This document shows positions 1 to 8,116 of a DNA stretch of 64,000 nt, piece by piece. Origin of the DNA: Lachnospiraceae bacterium (lineage in GTDB: Bacteria > Bacillota > Clostridia > Lachnospirales > Lachnospiraceae). The stretch spans positions 62,001-126,000 of the forward strand of contig JAFXFO010000027.1 of the NCBI GenBank assembly GCA_017520425.1, written 5' to 3'. Numbering within the stretch: position 1 is the stretch's first letter; each line of letters opens with the position of its first letter. The notes under the pieces were generated by a model. That model saw only the letters and a list, made by a program, of their open reading frames with translations, was not told the origin of the DNA and did no database searches. The position numbers were made by a program, and so were the translations under genes.

Positions 1-1
1 C

Positions 2-2101
2 ATTACCTTTACCAATAAGGCGGCCGCTGAGATGCGGGAGAGAGTGGACAATATTGTGGGCTTTGGCGCAGAACAGGTCTGGGTGGCCACCTTTCACTCT
101 ACCTGTGTAAAGATTTTACGCAGACATATTGACCATTTGGGCTTTAGCAATGATTTTACCATTTATGATGCGGACGACCAGAAGTCGGTGATTAAAGATA
201 TCTGCAAACGATTTCAGATTGATACCAAGCAGCTGAAGGAACGGACCATTATGAGTGCCATTTCTTCTGCAAAGGATGAATTGATTTCACCTTTAGAGTA
301 TGAATTGAACGCTTTCGGGGATTTTAATAAAAAGAAGATTGCATCCGTTTACAAGGAGTATCAGGCTATTTTGAAACGTTGCAATGCTTTGGACTTTGAT
401 GATCTGATTGTGAAAACAGTGGAGCTGTTTAAGTCCTGTCCTGAGGTGCTGTATAACTATCAGGAGCGTTTTAAGTATATTATGGTGGATGAGTATCAGG
501 ATACCAATACGGCCCAGTTTGAGCTGATTCGATTGCTGGCGGACAGACATCATAATCTGTGTGTGGTGGGTGATGATGACCAGTCCATCTATAAGTTCAG
601 AGGTGCGAATATCCGCAATATTCTGGACTATGAAAAGGTATATCCGGAAGCAAGAGTGATTAAGCTGGAGCAGAACTATCGTTCCACCGGGAATATTTTG
701 GATGCGGCAAACCATGTGATTAAGAATAATAAGGGCCGTAAGGCGAAATCCTTATGGACAGAGAAGGATGCCGGCGCCAGGGTGCATTACAGGCAGTTTG
801 ATAATGGTTATGAAGAGGCAGAGTTTGTCTCCGATGATATTACAAGGAAGGTAAACAGGGGAGAAGCCGGTTATGGGGAATGTGCAATCCTGTATCGTAC
901 CAATGCCCAGTCCCGTATCTTGGAAGAACGTTTTGTGTTGGAGGGATTGCCCTACAATATTGTGGGCGGTGTAAACTTCTATGCCCGTCAGGAAATCAAG
1001 GATATTCTGGCATATTTAAAAACCATTGATAACGGCAAGGATGATTTGGCGGTAAAGCGTATTATAAATGTACCGAAGAGAGGAATCGGCAATGCTACTC
1101 TGGATAAAGTACAGGAATACGCAGATATGCGAAATATCAGCTTTTATGATGCCTTAAGAGAGTATGACCAAATCTTGAGTTTGGGTAAAGCGGCAGCTAA
1201 GTTGGAACCCTTTGTAACCATGATGCAGACCTTCCGTTCCAAAGCACAGTACTATGGCATACAGGATATGATTCAGGATATACTTGAGGTTGTGGGTTAT
1301 AGAGAGTATTTGAATAGCCTGAACGAAGAGGAAGAAAAAACCCAGGACAGATTGCAGAATATCGATGAATTCATCAGTAAGGCGGCTGTTTACGAGCAGA
1401 CACATGATGAAATATCTCTGACAGACTTCCTGGCAGAAATTGCATTGGTATCGGATGTGGACAGTATGGATGACAAGAATGAGAAGGTTCGTCTGATGAC
1501 CATTCACAGTGCCAAGGGTCTGGAGTTTAAGCATGTTTACATGGTGGGCATGGAGGATGGTCTCTTCCCAAGCTATATGACCATTGTATCTGATGATCCT
1601 TCCGATATGGAAGAAGAGCGTCGTCTGGCTTATGTGGGAATCACCCGTGCTATGGAGGATTTGACCTTGACCTATGCCAAGTCCAGAATGATTCGGGGAG
1701 AGACTCAGTACAATCCTGTCAGCCGTTTTGTGAGGGAGATTCCTCCGGAGCTGATGGACAATACAGTCCCCACGGTGAAGCGTAGAGATGAGGATGTGTT
1801 TGACTTCCGTCCCAAGGCTGTATTAAAACCCAAGATTACACCCCAACCGGTGAAGCCCTTTATTGCGCAAGGTATCGGAAGCTTGAACAGAGTGGCCGGT
1901 ATCAACAAGGGAGCTGCAGCATTAGAAGCTGATACGGTTCTGGATTATGAAAAGGGAGATCGGGTTCGTCATGTGAAATACGGGGAGGGAACTGTTATAA
2001 ATATCGAAAGAGAGCCCAGAGATTACAAGGTAACAGTCAATTTTGACAACGCCGGACAAAAAATTATGTATGCATCCTTTGCAAAATTGAAAAGAGTGTA
2101 G
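2..2101 (+). CDS. pcrA: ATP-dependent DNA helicase PcrA/UvrD, 5' end outside window
   Basis: Superfamily 1A 3'-5' DNA helicase for nucleotide excision repair and replication-fork upkeep. The frame is open from base 2, so the gene starts upstream and the Walker A segment is missing here. Visible motifs are Ia (TFTNKAAAEM at the first bases), Walker B/II (VDEYQDTN), III (GDDDQSIYKFRGA), V (TIHSAKGLEF), and VI (AYVGITRA). The last ~50 residues form the Tudor-like basic domain (GDRVRHVKYGEGTV) typical of PcrA and not of Rep, which is why I prefer pcrA. Visible length is 699 residues of an expected ~740-750. The ATG at base 32 lies inside motif Ia and is not the start. The next gene follows after 82 bp. 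Confidence 0.95.
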   Translation: MTFTNKAAAEMRERVDNIVGFGAEQVWVATFHSTCVKILRRHIDHLGFSNDFTIYDADDQKSVIKDICKRFQIDTKQLKERTIMSAISSAKDELISPLEYELNAFGDFNKKKIASVYKEYQAILKRCNALDFDDLIVKTVELFKSCPEVLYNYQERFKYIMVDEYQDTNTAQFELIRLLADRHHNLCVVGDDDQSIYKFRGANIRNILDYEKVYPEARVIKLEQNYRSTGNILDAANHVIKNNKGRKAKSLWTEKDAGARVHYRQFDNGYEEAEFVSDDITRKVNRGEAGYGECAILYRTNAQSRILEERFVLEGLPYNIVGGVNFYARQEIKDILAYLKTIDNGKDDLAVKRIINVPKRGIGNATLDKVQEYADMRNISFYDALREYDQILSLGKAAAKLEPFVTMMQTFRSKAQYYGIQDMIQDILEVVGYREYLNSLNEEEEKTQDRLQNIDEFISKAAVYEQTHDEISLTDFLAEIALVSDVDSMDDKNEKVRLMTIHSAKGLEFKHVYMVGMEDGLFPSYMTIVSDDPSDMEEERRLAYVGITRAMEDLTLTYAKSRMIRGETQYNPVSRFVREIPPELMDNTVPTVKRRDEDVFDFRPKAVLKPKITPQPVKPFIAQGIGSLNRVAGINKGAAALEADTVLDYEKGDRVRHVKYGEGTVINIEREPRDYKVTVNFDNAGQKIMYASFAKLKRV

Positions 2102-2183
2102 TAAATTTGAAAGTTTTGTGTTATGATATATATACGAACTTATTCGGCACTGTAAACTATATCAACATAGAGGAGTGAAAACT

Positions 2184-2414
2184 ATGGCAAACTTAAGAGA
2201 TTATGTGGTAGTGAAGAAGGAAGACGACGGTTGCAACGTATTGGTATGGATTCTTGCCATTATCGGTGTGATTGTAGCGGTAGCAGGTATTGCATATGCT
2301 GTATATCGTTATGTAAACCGAGATTACTTGGAAGATTTCGAAGATGAGTTCGAAGAGGAAGAGGATATCTTCGAAGACGAAGAAGACATCTTTGAGGATG
2401 AAGGAGCTAACTAG
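2184..2414 (+). CDS. small single-pass membrane protein with acidic tail
   Basis: Unrecognised 76-residue protein. It has a short N-terminal segment (MANLRDYVVVKKEDDG), one hydrophobic helix (about residues 18-41, ending near YRYV), and a tail almost entirely of Asp, Glu and Phe with an internal repeat of EDIFEDE. I chose ATG 2184 because AGGAG lies 8 bases upstream; a GTG nine bases earlier would overlap that site. It ends 4 bp before the rRNA/tRNA methyltransferase gene, whose ribosome binding site lies in its last codons, so the two are probably co-translated. The charged tail suggests a cytoplasmic or cell-surface polyelectrolyte patch, but no function can be assigned. Confidence 0.75.
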   Translation: MANLRDYVVVKKEDDGCNVLVWILAIIGVIVAVAGIAYAVYRYVNRDYLEDFEDEFEEEEDIFEDEEDIFEDEGAN

Positions 2415-2418
2415 ATAA

Positions 2419-3966
2419 ATGAAAAAAGGACAGGTTTACGAAGGTTACGTGGAGCGCGTGGACTTTCCCAACAAAGGAATTATTAAGGTGGGAGAGGAGA
2501 CTTGCGTAGTGAAAAACAGCCTGCCCGGACAGAAGGTTCAGTTCTGTGTAAATAAAGTACGAAAAGGGAAGGCGGAAGCTCGCCTTTTAGAGGTGATGGA
2601 AAAATCACCTTTGGAAGAGGGGGCACCGTGTTCCTATTTTGGCTTGTGCGGAGGCTGTACTTATTTGTCCTTACCCTACGATGAGCAGCTTAGAATCAAA
2701 GGGGAACAGGTGAAAAAACTGTTAGACAGTGTTTTAAATAGACAGGAACAAGAATATGCGTGGGAGGGCATCAAGGGTAGTCCCCAGGAATACGAATATC
2801 GGAATAAGATGGAGTTTTCCTTTGGAGATGAGTACAAGGATGGTCCCTTATCCCTTGGTATGCATAAGAGAGGCAGCTTTTATGATGTGGTACATGTGGA
2901 TGACTGTCGGATAGTAGACAGAGATTATCGTTTGATTTTGAAGTTGGTGCTTACTTTCTTCAGAGAAAAGCAAACAAGTTTTTATCACAGACTGCGTCAT
3001 ACCGGTTTTCTGCGTCATTTGCTGGTACGTAAAGCATCTAAGACAGGAGAGATACTGATTGCCCTGGTAACTACTTCTCAAAAACCCTTACAGAAGACGG
3101 AGGAAGAGATTGGTGCGACTGAGAATGCGGAAGGCGAAATCAGAGAGTTAGTGGAAGGTTTCAAAACGCTTTTGCTGGAGGCAGAAATGCAAGACCATTT
3201 AGAAGGAAAAATCGCAGGTGTTTTACATATCACCAATGATTCCTTGGCAGATGTGGTAAAGAGTGACCGTACGGATGTATTATACGGCAATGATTATTTC
3301 TATGAGGAACTTTTGGGCCTTCGGTTTAAGGTGTCTACCTTTTCCTTCTTCCAGACCAACTCATACAGTGCAGAAGTGCTGTACCAGACCGCACGGGACT
3401 ATGTGGGCGATTTGTCCACACAGGGTGAAGAGGGAGAAGCACCCATTGTATTTGACTTATACAGCGGTACCGGAACCATTGCCCAGCTGATGGCACCCGT
3501 GGCTGGTAAGGTTATTGGCGTGGAAATTGTAGAGGAAGCAGTAGAAGCGGCTAAGAAGAATGCACAGCTGAACGGTTTGAAAAATTGTGATTTTATCGCA
3601 GGAGACGTGCTGAAGGTGCTGGATGATATTGGGGAGAAGCCGGATATGATTATTCTGGATCCGCCTCGTGACGGAATCCATCCTAAGGCATTGCCGAAGA
3701 TAATTGATTATGGTGTGGACAGAATCGTATATATTTCCTGCAAACCCACCAGCTTGGTGAGGGATTTGGAAGTATTCTTAGAGAGAGGGTATCGTGTGGA
3801 AAAGGCGGTAGCCGTGGACCAGTTCCCCTGGACGGCGAATGTGGAGACCTTGGTGCTTTTAGTGAAGACAGAACAGTATAGTAAGTTTGTAGACACTGAT
3901 GTAGAGACGAAAAGCATCAACTATCGGGAAGAAGAGATTCCGGATTGCGGATGTATTTATGGATAA
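2419..3966 (+). CDS. rlmD: RlmD/TrmA-family 23S rRNA m5U methyltransferase
   Basis: SAM-dependent RNA 5-methyluridine methyltransferase, 515 residues. An N-terminal TRAM-like beta domain is followed by the iron-sulfur cysteines C71, C77 and C80 (CSYFGLCGGC). The SAM site is DLYSGTGTIAQL, the catalytic loop DPPRDGIHPK, and the nucleophilic Cys sits in YISCKPTSLVRDL. Firmicutes usually carry two or three paralogues that methylate U747 and/or U1939 of 23S rRNA or U54 of tRNA, so the exact target cannot be read from sequence. There is a ~20-residue insertion rich in Glu near residues 225-245, in front of the methyltransferase fold. ATG 2419 is preceded by AAGGAG at 2401. Confidence 0.9.
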   Translation: MKKGQVYEGYVERVDFPNKGIIKVGEETCVVKNSLPGQKVQFCVNKVRKGKAEARLLEVMEKSPLEEGAPCSYFGLCGGCTYLSLPYDEQLRIKGEQVKKLLDSVLNRQEQEYAWEGIKGSPQEYEYRNKMEFSFGDEYKDGPLSLGMHKRGSFYDVVHVDDCRIVDRDYRLILKLVLTFFREKQTSFYHRLRHTGFLRHLLVRKASKTGEILIALVTTSQKPLQKTEEEIGATENAEGEIRELVEGFKTLLLEAEMQDHLEGKIAGVLHITNDSLADVVKSDRTDVLYGNDYFYEELLGLRFKVSTFSFFQTNSYSAEVLYQTARDYVGDLSTQGEEGEAPIVFDLYSGTGTIAQLMAPVAGKVIGVEIVEEAVEAAKKNAQLNGLKNCDFIAGDVLKVLDDIGEKPDMIILDPPRDGIHPKALPKIIDYGVDRIVYISCKPTSLVRDLEVFLERGYRVEKAVAVDQFPWTANVETLVLLVKTEQYSKFVDTDVETKSINYREEEIPDCGCIYG

Positions 3967-3982
3967 TTAGAAGGAAGACAGT

Positions 3983-5014
3983 ATGAATAACAAAAGAATC
4001 TATTCGCTGGATGTGTTGCGAATCATCGCAGCAGCTTTGATTGTAATGCATCATTATCAGCAGATAACAGATTCCTATTTTGGCGGCAGGTATAATTTTA
4101 GAGCTTACAGTGCGGTAGTAGAGTTTTTCTTCTTCCTATCGGGTTTTGTGGCTTATAAATACGCGAAGGGTGAGGCACTATGTTTTTGGCCCTACATAAA
4201 GAAAAAAGCCCTCCGATTATTGCCTTTGGTAGCCATAACCAGTGTGGCGTATGAAGTGCTTTTGGTTATATACAATAATGTATGCAAAACGGAATGGCTA
4301 TTGGGTAATGAGATATCCCTATGGGGGCTTTTGTTGAATTGTCTGGGAATCCAATGCGGTTGGTTTTTTAAGAATCCGGGGGTAAATAATCCGGCTTGGT
4401 ATGTAAGCGTTTTGCTTTTATGCTATGTTGTTTACTGGTTATTGGATGCATGGAGCAGGAAAGCGCAAATTCCGGGGAATATCCTTTATTTGGCTATGAC
4501 TGTCCTTGGTGTGGTATTCTGGGTCTTGGACCGGAATATACCGTTTATAAACATATATGCTGCAAGAGGATACTACTCTTTCTTTTGGGGGCTTTTGTTA
4601 AGTCGTTGTTGGAAGGAAAAAAGAATCGGTCCTGTGTGGACAATTATTTTGATACCGGTGCTATTTGGGCTGTATCTGTGTCCTGACTGGTCAAAGATTG
4701 TGCAATTGGAAGTGCATCATTTTGTGTTGCTGTTCCTTTGTTATCCGGTGATAGTATTTCTGTTTATAAGTGAACCGATACAAAAAACACTGAATTTTAA
4801 GGTGTTTGGTATTCTGGGTGCATCCACCTATGATGTGTATCTGTGGCATGTGCCTATGATGCTGGCCATGTATATCGGACTGGAATTGTTGCAAATTAAT
4901 TGGAATTTGGATTATTATAAATGTCTGTATGCCTTTGTGGCAGGTGCTTTTGCGGTGGGGCTGGTATCCTATTTTGTAATTAGTCGACCCATTCAAAACC
5001 GGATAAACAAGTAA
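3983..5014 (+). CDS. acyltransferase 3 family membrane protein
   Basis: 343-residue OafA/YrhL-type integral membrane O-acyltransferase. The opening RIYSLDVLRIIAAALIVMHH carries the family's conserved early Arg/Asp and the active-site His-His region, and about ten hydrophobic helices follow. Members move acetyl or other acyl groups onto sugars of cell-surface polymers. The substrate cannot be told. It has an AAGGAAG ribosome binding site and follows the methyltransferase by 16 bp, so it is probably read from the same transcript. A strong hairpin terminator comes directly after the stop codon. Confidence 0.82.
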   Translation: MNNKRIYSLDVLRIIAAALIVMHHYQQITDSYFGGRYNFRAYSAVVEFFFFLSGFVAYKYAKGEALCFWPYIKKKALRLLPLVAITSVAYEVLLVIYNNVCKTEWLLGNEISLWGLLLNCLGIQCGWFFKNPGVNNPAWYVSVLLLCYVVYWLLDAWSRKAQIPGNILYLAMTVLGVVFWVLDRNIPFINIYAARGYYSFFWGLLLSRCWKEKRIGPVWTIILIPVLFGLYLCPDWSKIVQLEVHHFVLLFLCYPVIVFLFISEPIQKTLNFKVFGILGASTYDVYLWHVPMMLAMYIGLELLQINWNLDYYKCLYAFVAGAFAVGLVSYFVISRPIQNRINK

Positions 5015-5016
5015 AG

Positions 5017-5070
5017 AAGTTCTATGTGATGTTCAGATGATTCTGACATTTCATAGAACTTTTTATTTTT
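5017..5070 (+). terminator. intrinsic terminator after the acyltransferase
   Basis: Arms AAGTTCTATG (5017) and CATAGAACTT (5052) enclose a second stem TCAGA/TCTGA, followed by TTTTTATTTTT. This ends the transcript before the GntR operon promoter. Confidence 0.9.
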
Positions 5071-5094
5071 CTAATTTTTTTTTCGAAAAAACTA

Positions 5095-5123
5095 TTGACA
5101 CACAACTTGGTTGGTGGTATGGT
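5095..5123 (+). promoter_or_regulatory. sigma-A type promoter of the GntR-ABC operon
   Basis: TTGACA at 5095-5100, 17-bp spacer, TATGGT at 5118-5123. It lies 108 bp before the GntR start codon and just after the preceding terminator. Confidence 0.8.
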
Positions 5124-5145
5124 TAATTACACAAGTAATGAACCA
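5120..5145 (+). promoter_or_regulatory. probable GntR operator, 26-bp inverted repeat
   Basis: Arms TGGTTAATTAC (5120-5130) and GTAATGAACCA (5135-5145) are complementary at 10 of 11 positions around ACAA. The left arm overlaps the -10 element, the expected place for an autorepressor. The binding protein is inferred to be the adjacent YtrA-type regulator. Confidence 0.72.
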
Positions 5146-5230
5146 AACAACAAACGAACCTAATACAAGTTTTGATAAACGATTCTTGTGAGGGATAGGG
5201 GAGATAGTTTAAGAGGAAAGGAGCAAAAGC

Positions 5231-5596
5231 ATGAACGAAATCCTGACGCAGGAGAAATCCATTTACCTGCAAATAAGTGACATGATTAAGAATGACATTC
5301 TTCGGGATATTATCCGGGAAGAAGAAAGGGTGCCAAGCACCAATGAATTCGCTAAGCTATATGCCATCAATCCGGCGACAGCGGCGAAGGGTGTGAATAT
5401 CTTGGTGGAAGAAGGCGTGCTGTATAAGAAGCGCGGTATTGGAATGTTTGTAGCCACGGGGGCGAAGGAGAAGATTATGAATCAGAGAAAAGAAGAGTTT
5501 TACGACAATTTCATAAAGTCGCTTTTGAATGAAGCAAATAACTTGGGAATCACCAAAGAAGAATTAGTGGCCATGATCAATAAGGAGGAAAAATAA
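5231..5596 (+). CDS. GntR-family (YtrA subfamily) transcriptional regulator
   Basis: 121-residue DNA-binding repressor. The winged helix-turn-helix covers residues ~8-75 (PSTNEFAKLYAINPATAAKG is the recognition region). A short helical tail follows in place of the large ligand domain of other GntR families, and that architecture defines YtrA. Such proteins repress the ABC transporter operon they sit in. Here the ATPase starts 2 bp after the stop codon and a palindrome overlaps the operon promoter. AAAGGAG lies 6 bases before ATG 5231. Confidence 0.9.
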   Translation: MNEILTQEKSIYLQISDMIKNDILRDIIREEERVPSTNEFAKLYAINPATAAKGVNILVEEGVLYKKRGIGMFVATGAKEKIMNQRKEEFYDNFIKSLLNEANNLGITKEELVAMINKEEK

Positions 5597-5597
5597 G

Positions 5598-6476
5598 ATG
5601 GGTAACGAATTGGTATGTAAGAATTTATATAAGAGCTACAAGAAAACAGAAGTATTAAAGGGACTGGATTTGCAACTGGAAAAGGGTAAGATTTACGGTC
5701 TCATCGGAAGAAACGGTGCCGGCAAGACCACATTACTTTCCCTGATGGCAGGTCAGAATCCGGTGACAAGCGGAGAAATCACTCTGGATGGTCAGAAGGT
5801 GTGGGAGAATCAGGAGATGATGGATCGGATTTGTTTCTCCAGAGAGCTGAATCCTACCACCAACTTCAGTATCAGTGAGTTGAAGGTGAAGGAGTATTTA
5901 AAGATGGCTTCCATCTATATGCCGAACTGGGATAAGGAATTTGCAGAAGAGTTGTTGAAGACCTTTGAGTTGGATGCTAACAAGAAGCTGAATAAGCTTT
6001 CCAAGGGTATGTTATCCATGGTAACCATTACCGTAGCTTTGGCAAGCAAAGCAGAGTTTACCTTTATGGATGAGCCCGTAGCCGGTGTGGACGTGGTAAT
6101 GCGTGAGCAGTTCTACCGAATTTTGTTGGATGAGTTTGCAGAAAGCGGAAGAACCTTTGTGATTTCCACCCATATCATCGAGGAAGCGGCAGATGTGTTT
6201 GAAGAAGTGATTATGCTGGATAAGGGTAAGATTCTTTTGAAGGAAAACGCAGTGGAACTTTTAGACAGAGCCCGCCATGTCAGCGGTGTAGCTGAGGCGG
6301 TAGATAAGGTAATGGAAGGTCGTGAGACCTATCGTCCGGAGAAGCTGGGACGCAGCAAGGGTGTGACAGTGCTTTTAAAGCAGGGAGAAACATTGGAGTC
6401 TGATACGGAGATATCCGTACAGCCCATGAGTTTACAGCAGGTATTCGTGGCCATGTGTGGCAAGGAGGTTTCATAA
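5598..6476 (+). CDS. ABC transporter ATP-binding protein (YtrB-like)
   Basis: 292-residue single ATPase domain. Walker A is GRNGAGKTTLL (~residue 37), the signature is the variant LSKGMLSM, Walker B runs into MDEP, and the switch His is in ISTHII. The LSKGM signature in place of LSGGQ is common in CcmA/YtrB-type ATPases. It should pair with the two membrane proteins that follow, as in YtrA-controlled transporters linked to cell-wall stress in other Firmicutes. What is moved is unknown. The last ~70 residues are a C-terminal extension with no recognised fold. Confidence 0.88.
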   Translation: MGNELVCKNLYKSYKKTEVLKGLDLQLEKGKIYGLIGRNGAGKTTLLSLMAGQNPVTSGEITLDGQKVWENQEMMDRICFSRELNPTTNFSISELKVKEYLKMASIYMPNWDKEFAEELLKTFELDANKKLNKLSKGMLSMVTITVALASKAEFTFMDEPVAGVDVVMREQFYRILLDEFAESGRTFVISTHIIEEAADVFEEVIMLDKGKILLKENAVELLDRARHVSGVAEAVDKVMEGRETYRPEKLGRSKGVTVLLKQGETLESDTEISVQPMSLQQVFVAMCGKEVS

Positions 6477-6480
6477 GAGT

Positions 6481-7137
6481 ATGAAGGGGTTAGGAAGAAA
6501 TGTTAAGTTTATGACAGGATTTTTCCTGAAATTGGAGATAAAATGTTATCTGTTTTTAGCACTTATGTGGGTGGTGTTTGGAAGATTAAATGACGGAATA
6601 GGACCATTTGTAAACGAGCAGGCACCTTTTTATATCTTTTGGATTTCAGTGGCATTGGTTCTGATTTGTGCCATGAGCCATAGTGACATGTATTTTAAGA
6701 CTATGGTTTCTCAAGGAAGTGCCAGAAAACCGGCAGCATTGGGAATGCTTCTTTCCCAGTATGCTTTCGTGGTGATACAAGTGGTGATTCTTTTGGCGGT
6801 GGCTATGCTGACAGACAGCAACTGGTCATTGGCAATAAAGATTTGCCCCTTAGGGTTAATCGCAGTAATATTCATTCTGCAGGGTGCAGGTATTATCTGC
6901 GCAACCATATCTATGAGTGGTCATAATGCTTGGGCAGTAATCCTGTTTCTTGGAACCATTGTAGCTTTTGTGTTGGGATGTGTCTTGCTTGGCTATGCGC
7001 ATGATTTTGTATGGAGTGCGGAGATGGTGAAGCCCTATAATAATCTGCTGTTTTTGGCAGCAGGTGTATTGCTTGAGATAATTGGATTGGCAGCATATTA
7101 CAAAACAATGCAGAAAGTGGATTTGAAGCTGGCTTAA
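6481..7137 (+). CDS. ABC transporter membrane subunit, first
   Basis: 218-residue protein with six predicted membrane helices and no soluble domain. It follows the ATPase by 4 bp. I start at ATG 6481 because AAGGAGG lies at 6462-6468; the longer open frame starting at 6457 would place that site inside the gene. No family motif is clear. Its role as the permease partner of the upstream ATPase is inferred from operon position. Confidence 0.75.
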   Translation: MKGLGRNVKFMTGFFLKLEIKCYLFLALMWVVFGRLNDGIGPFVNEQAPFYIFWISVALVLICAMSHSDMYFKTMVSQGSARKPAALGMLLSQYAFVVIQVVILLAVAMLTDSNWSLAIKICPLGLIAVIFILQGAGIICATISMSGHNAWAVILFLGTIVAFVLGCVLLGYAHDFVWSAEMVKPYNNLLFLAAGVLLEIIGLAAYYKTMQKVDLKLA

Positions 7138-7165
7138 ATCTTATGAGGAAGAGAGGGAAGAATAA

Positions 7166-7891
7166 ATGAAGGATTTTATCAATACATTTAAACAGACCAA
7201 GAAGGTGACCGGAGATAATGTGTTTATCGGTGTAGGGTTTGGTGCGCTGGGAGCTATCATAGGAGTGATTATAGCATTGGTAATCCTATTTACGGAAGGG
7301 ACAGGAGAGGATTATGCCCACATGGGAGCATTCATGGTATTGATGGTCGTAGCACTTACCCTTGTTGTGGATGGATTCATAGTATTTCCGGCAGATTTCA
7401 TGCAGGCCATTGCTATGGGAAAGGCCAGAAAGCATTTGATTCCGTCACACTATCTGCTATGGCTTTGGAATACCTTTGCGGTACTCCTTATGGCTTTGAC
7501 TGTTAGCTTTCTGGAGGATTTTGCGTATAGCCGCTTGTTTACGGAAGCAGTTTGTGAGATTGATGTAAAAGGGCTTCTTTGCAATCCCTTAATCTTTGTA
7601 ACCATTCTGCTGTGTGTACCTGCAGTGATTTTATTCATGGGAGGAATTACCCTTACTGTGGGAAATAAGGCGATTTGGGCATTGGCGGGAATTTTACTGA
7701 TGGGAAGTGGTTTTTCCACCCTGACCAAGCAGCATCCGGATATGCCCATTGTTAAAGCTTTGAATAATCTTAAGGTTAACTCCTTTGAGATGTCAGAGGT
7801 GGCCCCAATCTGTCTGGTGTGTCTGCTTATCAGTGCGGTGTTACTCACACTGGCCTGGATGATGCTCCGCAAACAAAGAGTAACTTTTTAG
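7166..7891 (+). CDS. ABC transporter membrane subunit, second
   Basis: 241-residue protein with about six predicted membrane helices. It starts with a cytoplasmic MKDFINTFKQTKKVTGDN segment and ends in MMLRKQRVTF. It is the last gene of the GntR operon, 28 bp after the first membrane subunit, with a GAGAGGGAAG ribosome binding site. It is probably the second half of a heteromeric permease. An acidic loop (EDFAYSRLFTEAVCEID) faces one side of the membrane. Confidence 0.72.
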   Translation: MKDFINTFKQTKKVTGDNVFIGVGFGALGAIIGVIIALVILFTEGTGEDYAHMGAFMVLMVVALTLVVDGFIVFPADFMQAIAMGKARKHLIPSHYLLWLWNTFAVLLMALTVSFLEDFAYSRLFTEAVCEIDVKGLLCNPLIFVTILLCVPAVILFMGGITLTVGNKAIWALAGILLMGSGFSTLTKQHPDMPIVKALNNLKVNSFEMSEVAPICLVCLLISAVLLTLAWMMLRKQRVTF

Positions 7892-7914
7892 TAGTGATAA
7901 TCGAATGATGAGCA

Positions 7915-8046
7915 ATAAGAGCCATAATTTTCTGCAAGCAAGGTCTTGAAAAACGTCGCCCCTTGACGATGGTACTTTCGAGTCTAGTGGCGCTACGTTT
8001 TGGACGAAGCGAAAGCGCCCTTGCGGTAGAATGTTATGGCTCTTAT
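7915..8046. repeat. 132-bp nested imperfect palindrome
   Basis: The ends are a perfect 13-bp inverted repeat (ATAAGAGCCATAA at 7915 and its complement at 8034). Inside are further complementary blocks: TTCTGCAAG with CTTGCGGTAGAA, and AAAACGTCGCC (7950) with GGCGCTACGTTTT (7989). The whole would fold as one long interrupted hairpin. It encodes no protein. It may be a miniature inverted-repeat element or a structured RNA; no target duplication was seen. Confidence 0.6.
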
Positions 8047-8056
8047 GGCGTATCTT

Positions 8057-8116
8057 CCTCGAATTCTTTTTGAAAAACCGTACATACTACTATCAAAAAG
8101 GATTCGAGGTCTTTTT
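8057..8116 (+). terminator. terminator-like hairpin abutting the next start codon
   Basis: Two 17-nt arms (8057-8073 and 8093-8109) pair fully apart from one T-G wobble and are followed by TCTTTTT ending at 8116. ATG 8117 begins on the next base. The only ribosome-binding candidate, GAGG at 8106-8109, is part of the 3' arm. It is either the terminator of the preceding operon or an attenuator for the oxidoreductase. Confidence 0.75.

Noticed and set aside
8036..8116. Longer N-terminus for the Rieske-FAD oxidoreductase
   Set aside because: The extra 27 codons lie in a palindrome and terminator hairpin and have no ribosome binding site.
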